32,087 bases of DNA from Lentisphaerae bacterium GWF2_38_69 (GTDB lineage: Bacteria; Verrucomicrobiota; Lentisphaeria; Victivallales; GWF2-38-69). Below, in pieces: positions 14,813 through 23,081 of the stretch (position 1 is its first letter; each line of letters starts with the position of its first letter). A model generated the notes under the pieces. That model saw only the letters and a program-made list of their open reading frames with translations, had not been told where the DNA came from and ran no database searches. Position numbers and translations under genes: made by a program. The DNA lies in the NCBI GenBank assembly GCA_001803205.1, contig MHBE01000012.1, positions 1 through 32,087 on the forward strand, given 5' to 3'.

Positions 14813-16492
14813 ATGTTTCGGACTCAATACTTACTTCTAACTTTAATTTCAATCTCATGTCTATTGTTGTTATCTGGATGTTCTTCAAATAACACAGCAA
14901 GGCATATGCGCTCAATTGAAGGAAATCAACCTATTGATACTGAAAGTTTATATCAGGATGGAATTGAAGGAAAAGACCTCAGTCTTGAAATGTATCTTCT
15001 GGAAAAAGGGCGTATATCTCAACTCGAAGGCAATTACAAAGAGAGTTTGAAAGCTTTTAACGGTGAAATCGATCTGCTCAAAGAAAGAGAGCTCAACGAT
15101 GATACACTGCCGGGAGCAGACATCAATGCAGGCTCTGTCCTTGTCAATGACAATTTACTTCCTTATAAAGCCAGACTCTTTGAAATAGAGATGCTCAGAT
15201 TATATCAAGCATATAATTATCTTGCTTTGGGAAGTATGGAAGGAGCCCTTGTAGAAGTAAGAATTTCAGACTATCTGATGCGCGAGGCCGAAAAAAATAG
15301 AAATTTGATCAATTTCCAGGAGGAAAAATTCAGAACTTCTGAAACGGCTGCTTATAAGAAAACATTTGAAAACCAATCTTTAATCGAGAGCGGAAAACTG
15401 GAAAATGATTATTTGCCGCAAGGATTTCCCGACAAATCACTTCCTGCAAATGACCTTCTGACCAGACCTGATGAGACCGAACTTTATCTCGCAACAGAAC
15501 CTATAGATAATCCCTATAATGAATATCCCGCAAGTTCAGATTCTTCACATGAAAACCAAAATTATTATTTCAATCAGATAGAAGATGCCAACAATCAAAG
15601 CTTTGAAGACATGAAAGATATTCTCTCAAAAGCAAATAGTTCTATTTTAAATCCTTATATCCTTTATGTAAGCGGAGTCCTCCACGAAATGAATGGAGAA
15701 AATGACGATGCTTATATTTCCTACAAGCAGGCTCTGCTCCTAATGCCGGAAAACCCTTATTTCAGACAAGACACAATAAGGTTGGCAATCATTTCAGATA
15801 AAGAATACGACCTTGAAAAACTCAAATCTGCCTACCCGCAGGATTATATGCAGGTTGTTGCAACTAACGCATTAAAAAATAAGGGCCGCTTAGTTGTCCT
15901 CTATGAGGAAGGATGGGCTCCCGGAAAAGAACAGAAATTCATCTCTCTGGGTGCGTTTGCCATAGCTTATCCAATTTACAATTTCACATGGAATGAACCC
16001 GCACCTTTAGTGATTGATTCTGAAACAGGACTCCTTGGAACAACATCTCCGGCCTGTTATATGGGAGCTATGGCGTTGAGAGCTTTGCAAGAAGAGTCTA
16101 AGTGGAGGATAATAAGGCAGAGCGCAAGAGCTGCTTTCAAGGCAGGAGTTTATGGATCAGGCGTTACTGCCGCAGCTGTCGGAACTGCAAGTGACAACAG
16201 TTATATGCAGGCTGCCGGTTTAATGACAATGCTGCTTTCTCAAGCTTATAATAATCTCAGCGAAAATGCGGACTTGCGATCCTGGATGACATTGCCGGGA
16301 AATGCCCAAATCATGTCAAAACATCTTCCAAATGGAGAATATAAACTAGTCTTCTCCCCTCACAATTCTGATTTACAACTAAAGGAAAGAGTGGTGATAT
16401 CAGAAAACAAAACAACTATACTATGGGTGGTAAAAGTCGCAAATAGAATGATTTATAAATGTCTATGGCCAAGTTCAACAGTAAATCAATAA
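14813..16492 (+). CDS. COG3014-like TPR lipoprotein
   Basis: This is a 559-residue lipoprotein with a textbook lipobox (LLSGC, Cys 23). It begins with a TPR-like region: 'LEMYLLEKGRISQLEGNYKESLKAFNGE', then 'EIEMLRLYQAYNYLALGSMEGALVEVRISDYLMREAEK'. A later TPR follows ('YILYVSGVLHEMNGENDDAYISYKQALLLMPEN'). The second half has the family block 'GRLVVLYEEGWAPGKEQKFISLG', then an Ala/Gly-rich segment (FKAGVYGSGVTAAAVGTASD) and a final beta-rich part. This is the plan of COG3014 proteins, whose role is unknown but which often neighbour lpoB and ycfL in gammaproteobacteria. Here it is on the opposite strand, about 11 kb from the lpoB-like gene. It ends 15 bases from the convergent FUSC gene. Confidence 0.78.
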   Translation: MFRTQYLLLTLISISCLLLLSGCSSNNTARHMRSIEGNQPIDTESLYQDGIEGKDLSLEMYLLEKGRISQLEGNYKESLKAFNGEIDLLKERELNDDTLPGADINAGSVLVNDNLLPYKARLFEIEMLRLYQAYNYLALGSMEGALVEVRISDYLMREAEKNRNLINFQEEKFRTSETAAYKKTFENQSLIESGKLENDYLPQGFPDKSLPANDLLTRPDETELYLATEPIDNPYNEYPASSDSSHENQNYYFNQIEDANNQSFEDMKDILSKANSSILNPYILYVSGVLHEMNGENDDAYISYKQALLLMPENPYFRQDTIRLAIISDKEYDLEKLKSAYPQDYMQVVATNALKNKGRLVVLYEEGWAPGKEQKFISLGAFAIAYPIYNFTWNEPAPLVIDSETGLLGTTSPACYMGAMALRALQEESKWRIIRQSARAAFKAGVYGSGVTAAAVGTASDNSYMQAAGLMTMLLSQAYNNLSENADLRSWMTLPGNAQIMSKHLPNGEYKLVFSPHNSDLQLKERVVISENKTTILWVVKVANRMIYKCLWPSSTVNQ

Positions 16493-16507
16493 TCTCTCCC
16501 GATAGCC

Positions 16508-18766
16508 TCAATCAGAAATAATTGCTTTATATAGCGACAAGATTCTCCTAGATGAGAAAAGTTTATTTACATATAGAGTTTTTTCTCTAGCATTCGATGA
16601 ACAGTATGAACTGGAGTAGAACGCAGATTCCAGCTCTGACAAGCCTGATTCAAGCTCATTGATTCTGAGTTCAAGTAGATCTTTTTCATCCATTCCTGGT
16701 TTAGTTATCTCTATATCGGATATGGAATCAATAATCTTATCAAAAAAGTTTCTATTAAGTGCGTACACTTCCCTGAAAGTGCGTTCATTTAAAACCATAA
16801 GGGAACGAAGCTCATAAAAAATCCATTTTAGTGAGTTCATGGATTTAAGATAATAATCTTTTTCCTCTTGCGATATTCTGCCTTTTATTGCAAGTAAAGA
16901 CATCTGATTTAAAACTTTTGAAAACCCCGCGTATTTACCGAAAATAGCAGGCTTACCCTGCAAATAATCCTTGAAGGAAAGCTTCACCTTTCCGCATAGA
17001 GTTTCAATAGAAACAAGTTTGGCCTTGAAATCAGAGTCATCGCTGTATCGCCAGATAAGATTATTAAAAATGTAAACCAGAATCACACCTATTAAAGTCA
17101 TGCAGAAAAGAGTCAGTAAAGGCCAGATAGAGAGTGTCGGGGTAACCCCCTCCAGCTGTCCTCCGGTATAACAATTGAGCAGCCAGATAGTAAAAGCCCA
17201 CATTATCGGCTTTGTGCATGCATTTTTGAGGTAAAAACAAAAAAAGGAAATTATAAAAGTAAAAATGAAAAGCATAAATGTGTAATCCCCAAAAAACATT
17301 ATAAAAATAAGAGATACAACAAGGTTGCAGAATGTAGCAAAAATTATGATAAAAAATATATCATAGTCATCAGTCATTTTGGGACGCATAAATAAAATAG
17401 CGGCAAAGGCAGACATTATAGAAACATCCAGCGCAAATCTCATTGCAAGGGTAAGCCATATGATTGTAACGATGCAAAGACCGGATTTTATTGCTTGTTT
17501 CATAAAAAGTTCCTGAAATCGAAACCTGACTTTGCATAGTGAAAATTCTTTCCAATATGTGTATTGGTCTATTAGAGTATCTGTAGTCTGGTAAATCTCT
17601 TTGATGGTTTTATTTTCTAAGGATTCTTTAATATGCATATAGAGGGAATTAAGAATTGTAATAGCCTCAAGGACAACTGATGAATCTTTATCGGGGTACG
17701 ATGCTTTTTGCTCGTCCTGCTCATAATAAGAAATAAGGCTGTTTAAATCAGATCCGATTTCGGACGAAACAAGTTCAAATGCTTTGAAACCTCCATTATT
17801 CAGAGATTCTATGAGTTTATATAATTTCCCGAGTATTTGTGAGAACTTATCAGCATAGCGTTTCTGGTATTCGGAACGGAAAATGCTTAACTGTTCATAA
17901 AATCTCCAGGCATCATAGAACTGAAATTCCAAATCACCGATATTAAGATCGGCAGAAGCTTCTTCCTTCTTGCTGAATTTTCTTTCAACCTCAGTATAGT
18001 GCAAAACATCTTTTAGTTTCACAAATGCAGAATTAAGCTCCTTATATATGTTATCGAAGTTTTTTCTGTCATACTCATTGGAAGTAAATGAGTTGAAAAG
18101 AGTTGAAATGAATGAATGATATTTGAGTCTTATTTTCTTCGCCGATTCGTGCAGCGTATCTTGAATGTAATTCGGCCATAAATAGAAATTAACTATAAAA
18201 GACCAGAAAATCCCGTTTGTTATGTTCATTGCCCTGTAAGAGCCGGTGTAAACAGCACTTCCAGGTTCGCCTGATATCGTAGGAAAAGTAATTACTATCA
18301 TCACATCAGCAAGAATCCACCAAAAATAATAATCATACCCTCCAGTGGCTCTTTTATATGTAAAATATGTGATATAAAGGAATATGGCTAAAGTAAAAAA
18401 TATGTGGTTATTGAAAAACAATCCGTAAAAGATCAAAGCTATTACAAAGCAGATCCATGTGCCAAAGAATCGATGCAGGGCTTTTTTAACGCTGGAAGCT
18501 ATGTTGGGAAGCATGACCGTGCAGGCAGTCCAGACGGACCAGTTCGGATCAGGCAGCTCCAAGAAGAAAGCAGAACCGAGAGCCAGACAAGCAGCTATGC
18601 TGACCTTCAACGCATATTTTGTGTAACTGCTTGAAATTGAAAAATCGCTGAAAGTTTTTCTGATGTCTTCAATGAAACATTTATAACTTTCTATATGTCC
18701 CAGAATAAAATTTCTGCAAACATCGTAAAGCCTTAATATTTTATCGTCAGAAGAAAAAACACTCAT
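16508..18766 (-). CDS. FUSC-family inner-membrane efflux protein (AaeB-like)
   Basis: This is a 752-residue protein with two membrane blocks (about residues 50-210 and 425-590) separated and followed by long soluble helical domains, the duplicated layout of FUSC/AaeB proteins. Diagnostic text in block one is 'DPNWSVWTACTVMLPNIASSVKKALHRFFGTWICFVIA'-like (shown here only by its start DPNWSVWTACTVMLP) and in block two 'MSAFAAILFMRPK'. AaeB-type proteins export aromatic carboxylic acids with an AaeA membrane-fusion partner. The divergent gene at 18972 encodes that partner. No AaeX/DUF1656 small protein or TolC-like outer-membrane factor is present in the window. There is little ribosome-binding sequence before the ATG. 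The substrate is not determinable. Confidence 0.8.
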   Translation of the reverse strand: MSVFSSDDKILRLYDVCRNFILGHIESYKCFIEDIRKTFSDFSISSSYTKYALKVSIAACLALGSAFFLELPDPNWSVWTACTVMLPNIASSVKKALHRFFGTWICFVIALIFYGLFFNNHIFFTLAIFLYITYFTYKRATGGYDYYFWWILADVMIVITFPTISGEPGSAVYTGSYRAMNITNGIFWSFIVNFYLWPNYIQDTLHESAKKIRLKYHSFISTLFNSFTSNEYDRKNFDNIYKELNSAFVKLKDVLHYTEVERKFSKKEEASADLNIGDLEFQFYDAWRFYEQLSIFRSEYQKRYADKFSQILGKLYKLIESLNNGGFKAFELVSSEIGSDLNSLISYYEQDEQKASYPDKDSSVVLEAITILNSLYMHIKESLENKTIKEIYQTTDTLIDQYTYWKEFSLCKVRFRFQELFMKQAIKSGLCIVTIIWLTLAMRFALDVSIMSAFAAILFMRPKMTDDYDIFFIIIFATFCNLVVSLIFIMFFGDYTFMLFIFTFIISFFCFYLKNACTKPIMWAFTIWLLNCYTGGQLEGVTPTLSIWPLLTLFCMTLIGVILVYIFNNLIWRYSDDSDFKAKLVSIETLCGKVKLSFKDYLQGKPAIFGKYAGFSKVLNQMSLLAIKGRISQEEKDYYLKSMNSLKWIFYELRSLMVLNERTFREVYALNRNFFDKIIDSISDIEITKPGMDEKDLLELRINELESGLSELESAFYSSSYCSSNAREKTLYVNKLFSSRRILSLYKAIISD

Positions 18767-18971
18767 AGATTATTGAAAACTCTTACATTGCCGGACATTT
18801 ATTCTTTTAAGAGTTTAATATAAATGCTCTCAAAATACAGATGCAGACAAATTCAAATATCATTTCAATATGATAAAATAATCTAATGCCGTCAATATTG
18901 TCTTGTTTCTGATATTGAATTATTTCAGGAAACTTTATAATTAAATTAAACACTTTCTAACCTCAAGGTCT
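18767..18971. promoter_or_regulatory. Divergent efflux promoter region with a 9-base inverted repeat
   Basis: The 205-base spacer between the FUSC and HlyD genes contains AAACTCTTA (18777-18785) and its exact inverse TAAGAGTTT (18808-18816), 22 bases apart, next to the FUSC start; it could be an operator or a 5' hairpin. A TATAAT at 18936-18941, with TTGAAT 15 bases before it, faces the HlyD gene. No third gene (such as a DUF1656 protein) fits here. Confidence 0.4.
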
Positions 18972-19940
18972 ATGAAAAAAAGATACAAATTCCTTATTGT
19001 CGCGGTAATTATCGTAATTATACTTTCTTTGATATTCTATGGTTTCGGAGCGTATACTTCTGATGCTTACATAAGAGCCGACTGGACTGAGATAAGCCCC
19101 CGTATAGAAGGCTATGTGAAAGAAGTTTTTGTTAAAGATAATGAGTTTGTCAAGAAAGGCGACAGGCTTTTCCAGTTAGACCCCTATGTGTATCAGCTCC
19201 GCCTCAATAAACTTAATGCCAACTGCAATTTTGCCTTAGCAAAGTACGAAACGATAAAAAATGACATCGACATGGTAAAACAGCTTATCAAGGATTCTGA
19301 CGAATCTTTAGCCGTCGCTGATCTAAACATTCAAAGGTATAAGAAACTGCAGGAACAGAATGCCGTTTCAATACAGGACTATCAGAGTTATATCTCCGAT
19401 TATGAAAACACAAAAACTTCCAACGATCAATTAAGAAGAACCCTGTCGCAAAATCAGGATCTTCTGGTTGAGCAGGAAAATCAGATAGAGCTCATAAAAG
19501 CTGAGAGAGACATCGCTAAGTTCCAACTTGAAATCACCACAGTAGTTGCTCCATTCGACGGTTATGTTACAAACAATTATCTTATGCCGGGATTATTTGT
19601 GCAACAAGGACAAGGAGTCTTCGGTATTGCCGCAACGCAGAACCCATGGATAGAAGCCAATATCAAAGAATACTGGGTAGGAAGAATCAAACCCGGACAA
19701 AAAGTATGGATACTGACCGACCTTCACCTCAGTAAAATCCTGGAAGGAAGAGTCGCAAGTGTCAGAAAAGCTGTAAACAGGGAATCTACCCAGGGGATGA
19801 TTCTGCCATATGTCGAACCGCTGATAGACTGGGTTAGGCTCGAATACAGATTTACAGTAAGGATTGAATTTATTGATCTGCCAAAGGATGTTGAGCTCAA
19901 AATGGGATCCGATGCCAGAGTATTTGTTTTCTTCTGGTAA
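18972..19940 (+). CDS. HlyD-type membrane-fusion protein (AaeA/EmrA-like)
   Basis: This is a 322-residue periplasmic adaptor anchored by one N-terminal helix (residues about 7-27). 'YTSDAYIRADWTEISPRIEGYV' is the classic opening of EmrA/AaeA proteins, followed by the first half of the lipoyl domain (EVFVKDNEFVKKGDRLFQLD), a helical hairpin of about 90 residues, the second lipoyl half (VVAPFDGYVTNNYLMPGLFV) and a beta-barrel. Such adaptors join an inner-membrane pump to an outer-membrane channel. Its divergent neighbour is the FUSC pump, so the two likely form one exporter, with the outer channel encoded elsewhere. An AAGG lies only three bases before the ATG, which is short. Confidence 0.85.
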   Translation: MKKRYKFLIVAVIIVIILSLIFYGFGAYTSDAYIRADWTEISPRIEGYVKEVFVKDNEFVKKGDRLFQLDPYVYQLRLNKLNANCNFALAKYETIKNDIDMVKQLIKDSDESLAVADLNIQRYKKLQEQNAVSIQDYQSYISDYENTKTSNDQLRRTLSQNQDLLVEQENQIELIKAERDIAKFQLEITTVVAPFDGYVTNNYLMPGLFVQQGQGVFGIAATQNPWIEANIKEYWVGRIKPGQKVWILTDLHLSKILEGRVASVRKAVNRESTQGMILPYVEPLIDWVRLEYRFTVRIEFIDLPKDVELKMGSDARVFVFFW

Positions 19941-20049
19941 AAAGTATTTTAAAGCAAACAAGGATAAAAATGATATTCCCGATCAAGATATATCGAAAAA
20001 CTTATCCTATCCGACTCCAAAAACTCAAAAACCAACTTAATGAACTAAT

Positions 20050-20082
20050 CGTCTTTTTTAGATTTTATGGATCAAAAAGACG
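20050..20082. other. 9-base inverted repeat downstream of the adaptor gene
   Basis: CGTCTTTTT (20050-20058) and AAAAAGACG (20074-20082) can pair across a 15-base loop. No run of T follows on either strand, so it is not a standard intrinsic terminator; it may still protect or end the HlyD transcript. A weaker stem, CTCTAAG/CTTAGAG at 20112-20132, overlaps the antitoxin stop and is followed on the minus strand by TTTTC. Confidence 0.35.
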
Positions 20083-20126
20083 GAGGGGAAAAAATTTACA
20101 GGGGACGAAAACTCTAAGCATTTTCC

Positions 20127-20345
20127 TTAGAGAACAGCAATTTTATGCAGTTGAGATTTAATAAAAGTCTGATAAGGCAGACCTTCTTTTGAAGCTTTCT
20201 GCTTAATCTTTTCGAGATCATCAGTATTCATTCTGATAGTAATGCTTTTTGTTTCTATTTTGTATTCAACTGTTGCGTTAGCAGCAGCACCAGGCTGGAA
20301 AAATTTATTTTTTTCTGCCTTCGAAAAATCATATTCTTTTTTCAT
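20127..20345 (-). CDS. Orphan CopG/BrnA-like ribbon-helix-helix antitoxin
   Basis: This is a 72-residue protein beginning MKKEYDFSKAEKNKFF, a lead-in typical of antitoxins that neutralise a small toxin, followed by the ribbon-helix-helix DNA-binding part (SITIRMNTDDLEKIKQKASKEGLPYQTFIKSQLHKIA). Such proteins bind their own operator as dimers. No toxin gene lies before it (58 bases to the PilT stop) or after it, so it is solitary: either the toxin was lost or it acts as a free regulator. The sequence immediately before the ATG (AACTGGTGTAAT) resembles the repeat end found upstream of hemA and the 11814 lipoprotein. The Shine-Dalgarno sequence is weak. Confidence 0.72.
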   Translation of the reverse strand: MKKEYDFSKAEKNKFFQPGAAANATVEYKIETKSITIRMNTDDLEKIKQKASKEGLPYQTFIKSQLHKIAVL

Positions 20346-20403
20346 ATTACACCAGTTCGTTATATCAAGACTATAATCCTTCTTCAGGATTGTCCCATTT
20401 AAA

Positions 20404-21495
20404 TTATCCCAGAATCTTGTTTTCCACGCCCAGAAAAACGCCTTTAAGATTCATTTTGAGCGATTCGGCATTATCTGAAGCGGCAAAAGCTTCATCTTCG
20501 GTCACCAGCCCCCTGTTGACAAGATCCACAAGACACTGGTTGAATGAAAGCATGCCTTCTTCCCTGCTTCCTTCAATGGCGGCATTGAGCTTATCAAGCT
20601 TGTTCTCCCTTAAGAGCGACTGGATGATTGGAGAATTATACAGAATTTCAACGGCCGGGACTATTCCATCGCCTTTTGCATTTGTAAGCAGCCTTTGAGA
20701 TACTATTCCTGCTAAGCTAGCAGCAAGTGCCTGCCTGATTGCAGAATGTTCAGACGATTGATAAAAGTCCAATAAACGATTGATGCTCTGCGCGGCATTT
20801 CTTGTATGGAGAGTCGAAAAAACCAGATGACCTGTGTCGGCGGCCTTCAGTGCTGCGTCAAAACTGTCCTTTGACCTCATTTCTCCTACGATTATTATAT
20901 CGGGATCCTGTCTCAAACTATGTATAAATGCGCTGTCAAAGGAAATTGTATCGAGGCCCACTTCCCGCTGTTCTATGAATGATTCCTTATCTTTAAACTC
21001 GAATTCTATCGGGTCTTCAATCGTTATTATATGCATCTTTCTTGTCTGATTTATATAATCTATTACGGAAGCAAGCGTAGTGGACTTTCCTGAACCTGTA
21101 GTACCTGTTATAAAAACAATTCCGCGTTCAAGAGTCGTGAGCTTCTGTATCTGCGGAGGAAGGCCTAGAGATTTAAAATCAAGAATTTGTGATTTCACAT
21201 GCCTCATTGCCAGAGTAGCCGATCCTCTCTGTTTGTGAATATTCACCCTGAAACGGCCGACTTCAGGTTCGACATATGACAAGTCTACATCCCCGGCTAT
21301 ATTATATTTTTTCCTCTGTTCTTCGGAAAGCATGCATGAAAGTATCTGAGAAAGGCATTTTTCGTCAGTGACAAAATCAGATTCAACAAGGTTTCCGCTC
21401 ATTCTCAAGGTAACCGGTGAGGCTGTTTTTATGTGAATATCGGATGCTTTGTTTTCAACCGCCAGCTTCAATACATCTCGTATAGGATTTTCCAT
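20404..21495 (-). CDS. PilT/PilU-like type IV pilus retraction ATPase
   Basis: This is a 363-residue secretion ATPase of the PilT/PilU class, the normal length. An N-terminal PAS-like domain includes 'ASDIHIKTASPVTLRMSGNL'. The Walker A GTTGSGKST is at residues 131-139, the Asp box IEDPIEF at 159-165, Walker B IIIVGEMR with the catalytic Glu at 205, and the His box HLVFSTLH at 223-230. The C-terminal segment has IIQSLLRENK where PilT has AIRNLIRE, which favours a PilU-like or divergent PilT. It hydrolyses ATP at the inner-membrane pilus base to depolymerise pili. The start lies 2 bases after the stop of the gene upstream, so the two are one operon. No other pilus genes are in the window. Confidence 0.88.
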   Translation of the reverse strand: MENPIRDVLKLAVENKASDIHIKTASPVTLRMSGNLVESDFVTDEKCLSQILSCMLSEEQRKKYNIAGDVDLSYVEPEVGRFRVNIHKQRGSATLAMRHVKSQILDFKSLGLPPQIQKLTTLERGIVFITGTTGSGKSTTLASVIDYINQTRKMHIITIEDPIEFEFKDKESFIEQREVGLDTISFDSAFIHSLRQDPDIIIVGEMRSKDSFDAALKAADTGHLVFSTLHTRNAAQSINRLLDFYQSSEHSAIRQALAASLAGIVSQRLLTNAKGDGIVPAVEILYNSPIIQSLLRENKLDKLNAAIEGSREEGMLSFNQCLVDLVNRGLVTEDEAFAASDNAESLKMNLKGVFLGVENKILG

Positions 21496-21497
21496 AA

Positions 21498-22271
21498 TTA
21501 CTTCATCTCTTCAGGGTGTGTGCTGAAATACTCAAGCGCTGTCTGATAATCAGCGTAACATGGGATTTTTACAAGATCAGGAAGCTGGGTCTGAGTTGAA
21601 TCAGCATAAGGCACGGGAGTGGCAACATTGGTTGTTTGCTGCTGGCCAGAAGTAAACTCCGGCTCGACATTTGAAACATTATTCAACTGCTGGAATGGCT
21701 CCCTGAATGTAGTTGTTTTATTTAAAGGGTACGCATTGCCGACCCAATCCTCGTCAGGCTCTATTGATTCTCCTATCAAACATATCAGGCCAAAAGGTGC
21801 TTCCTTGTCATAATCAGTCGATCGATAAGCATATCCTATACTGGCAAAATTTGACTGGTTTACAGAATTGAAAATTATGCTCACCTGGGTTGCATTCAAG
21901 TAGTCGGTAATTTTTTGATACTGTTCAAGCTGTTGTTTTTGTTGAGCATAATAAGCTTTGTCCTCTGCGGCTTTTTTGGAGTTTATAGCATTAATTTCAG
22001 CTTCTCTCTGAGAATCGTAAGAATCAGCTGCTGTGTCTGTAAGGTAATATTTCTTTTTTAAATCATCAGGCAGCTCCTTGGTGTTTATATGATCGACATT
22101 ATCAAAACCGTTTTCGCCCACAAAGCTTATAACCAGGCCGTCAGGCATAATTTTCAGGACTGTGGCATTTGCGTAGACAGTCCCGTCTTTGGCGGTAAAG
22201 TCCAATGCCTGGATATACGATGAGCAATTTACAATAAGAAAAACCGAAACGAAAATTTTTAATGATTTCAT
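21498..22271 (-). CDS. Secreted protein with PVC-type 'KDG-VY...ELP-KKYYL' domain
   Basis: This is a 257-residue exported protein (signal peptide to about SYIQA|LD). Residues 24-75 hold a small beta domain, 'FTAKDGTVYANATVLKIMPD' then 'GLVISFVGENG' and 'TKELPDDLKKKYYLTD', a module I know mainly from Verrucomicrobia, Lentisphaerae and relatives, where it occurs in many secreted proteins. A charged coiled-coil region follows (about 85-120, KKAAEDKAYYAQQKQQLEQY), then a beta-rich C-terminal part with a Gln/Thr-rich linker. No enzyme motif is seen. It has a good promoter and a GGAG 8 bases before the ATG, and is coupled (2-base gap) to the PilT-like ATPase gene, hinting at a surface or pilus-related role. 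Confidence 0.7.
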   Translation of the reverse strand: MKSLKIFVSVFLIVNCSSYIQALDFTAKDGTVYANATVLKIMPDGLVISFVGENGFDNVDHINTKELPDDLKKKYYLTDTAADSYDSQREAEINAINSKKAAEDKAYYAQQKQQLEQYQKITDYLNATQVSIIFNSVNQSNFASIGYAYRSTDYDKEAPFGLICLIGESIEPDEDWVGNAYPLNKTTTFREPFQQLNNVSNVEPEFTSGQQQTTNVATPVPYADSTQTQLPDLVKIPCYADYQTALEYFSTHPEEMK

Positions 22272-22303
22272 TGAACTAACTCCTGTTTTGTATCTTTACA
22301 AAA

Positions 22304-22332
22304 ATTATATCAAAACTGCCAACAATAATCAA
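22304..22332 (-). promoter_or_regulatory. Sigma70-type promoter for the secreted protein-pilT pair
   Basis: On the minus strand TTGATT (22332-22327) and TATAAT (22309-22304) are separated by exactly 17 bases. This would start transcription near 22297, leaving a leader of about 25 bases before the ATG at 22271. It is the best promoter match I found in the window. Confidence 0.6.
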
Positions 22333-22338
22333 TAATCC

Positions 22339-22998
22339 TTATATACTGATTTCGTTTAACTTAACTTCCACATACTCGCGCCATCTTTCAATTTCAGTTT
22401 CTGTAAGGTTCCGCGGGATATTTATACTTTCGCCAGCAACCAATTGCAATTTACAAAACGGTTTGGGTATCTGAAAGTTGTCCCAACTTCTCAGCTGCCA
22501 GTAGCGCGATGAATTCACGCTGATTGGAAGAATTGGATATCCTGTTTTTGAAGCAAGAATTACCGGCCCCTGGCTCATTTTATATTTTGGTCCTCTCGGT
22601 CCGTCAGGAGTCATGCTAACATTATAAAACCTGTTCAGTATGGCTACAGCCTCATTTAGAACTCCAGCAGAGCGTTTTCTGGAAGAACCTCTTATACTCA
22701 GGACTCCAAATTGTTTGGCAAGATCTGTAATATACTGCCCGTCTCTTGAGGGGCTGATCATGGCATAGGTTCTTAATCTGAATATCTTTTTGAACATTAG
22801 TGGATAAAATAAAAGCCTGTTGTGCCATGTGACAGTAATGTAAGGGAGTTTATCAATATTTATGCAGTCATGAAAATCAATAACCCTGCATCTTAAAAAG
22901 AGAAGTTTATATATCCTCAATACCCAGGCCAATACCACAAAAAAGAAGCTGGGAAGTTTTTTAATTTTCCTGTAGGATTTTAGAATATTTGAACACAT
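22339..22998 (-). CDS. DUF374 lysophospholipid/lipid A acyltransferase-like protein
   Basis: This is a 219-residue membrane-associated acyltransferase of the DUF374/LPLAT group. The motifs are WHNRL (catalytic His-containing block), SPSRDGQYIT, IRGSSRKR and MTPDGPRGPKYK, the last being diagnostic for the family. An N-terminal hydrophobic segment (FFFVVLAWVLRIYKLLFL) should anchor it to the inner membrane face. Family members transfer acyl chains to lipid A or Kdo-lipid precursors or phospholipids; which one here is inference. GAGGG lies 3 bases before the ATG. It sits between the ROK kinase and the pilus gene pair with its own spacers, so it may be monocistronic or the tail of the kinase transcript. 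Confidence 0.82.
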   Translation of the reverse strand: MCSNILKSYRKIKKLPSFFFVVLAWVLRIYKLLFLRCRVIDFHDCINIDKLPYITVTWHNRLLFYPLMFKKIFRLRTYAMISPSRDGQYITDLAKQFGVLSIRGSSRKRSAGVLNEAVAILNRFYNVSMTPDGPRGPKYKMSQGPVILASKTGYPILPISVNSSRYWQLRSWDNFQIPKPFCKLQLVAGESINIPRNLTETEIERWREYVEVKLNEISI

Positions 22999-23013
22999 AA
23001 ACCCTCAATGCTT

Positions 23014-23074
23014 CACGGACGGGACGCCAGTGATAAAACACAAGACTCCTCGTGCGGGCGTCTTCTCTCCCGTG
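23014..23074. repeat. GC-rich palindromic intergenic element
   Basis: CACGG and GACGCC on the left (23014-23018, 23023-23028) pair with GGCGTC and CCGTG on the right (23057-23062, 23070-23074), making a long imperfect hairpin in the 83-base gap between the kinase and acyltransferase genes. It shares the GGGACG theme of the other GC-rich repeats but not their full sequence. No T-run follows it on the minus strand, so it is not a plain terminator. Confidence 0.5.
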
Positions 23075-23081
23075 CATCGTT

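Noticed and set aside
20050-20132. Intrinsic terminators after the adaptor and antitoxin genes
   Set aside because: The stems are AT-rich with a large loop or no T-run; noted as inverted repeats only.
19970-20161. 63-residue plus-strand frame after the HlyD gene with a fair AAGGA site
   Set aside because: It overlaps the antitoxin gene on the other strand, spans inverted repeats, and the product is basic and unlike any family I know; kept out for lack of support.
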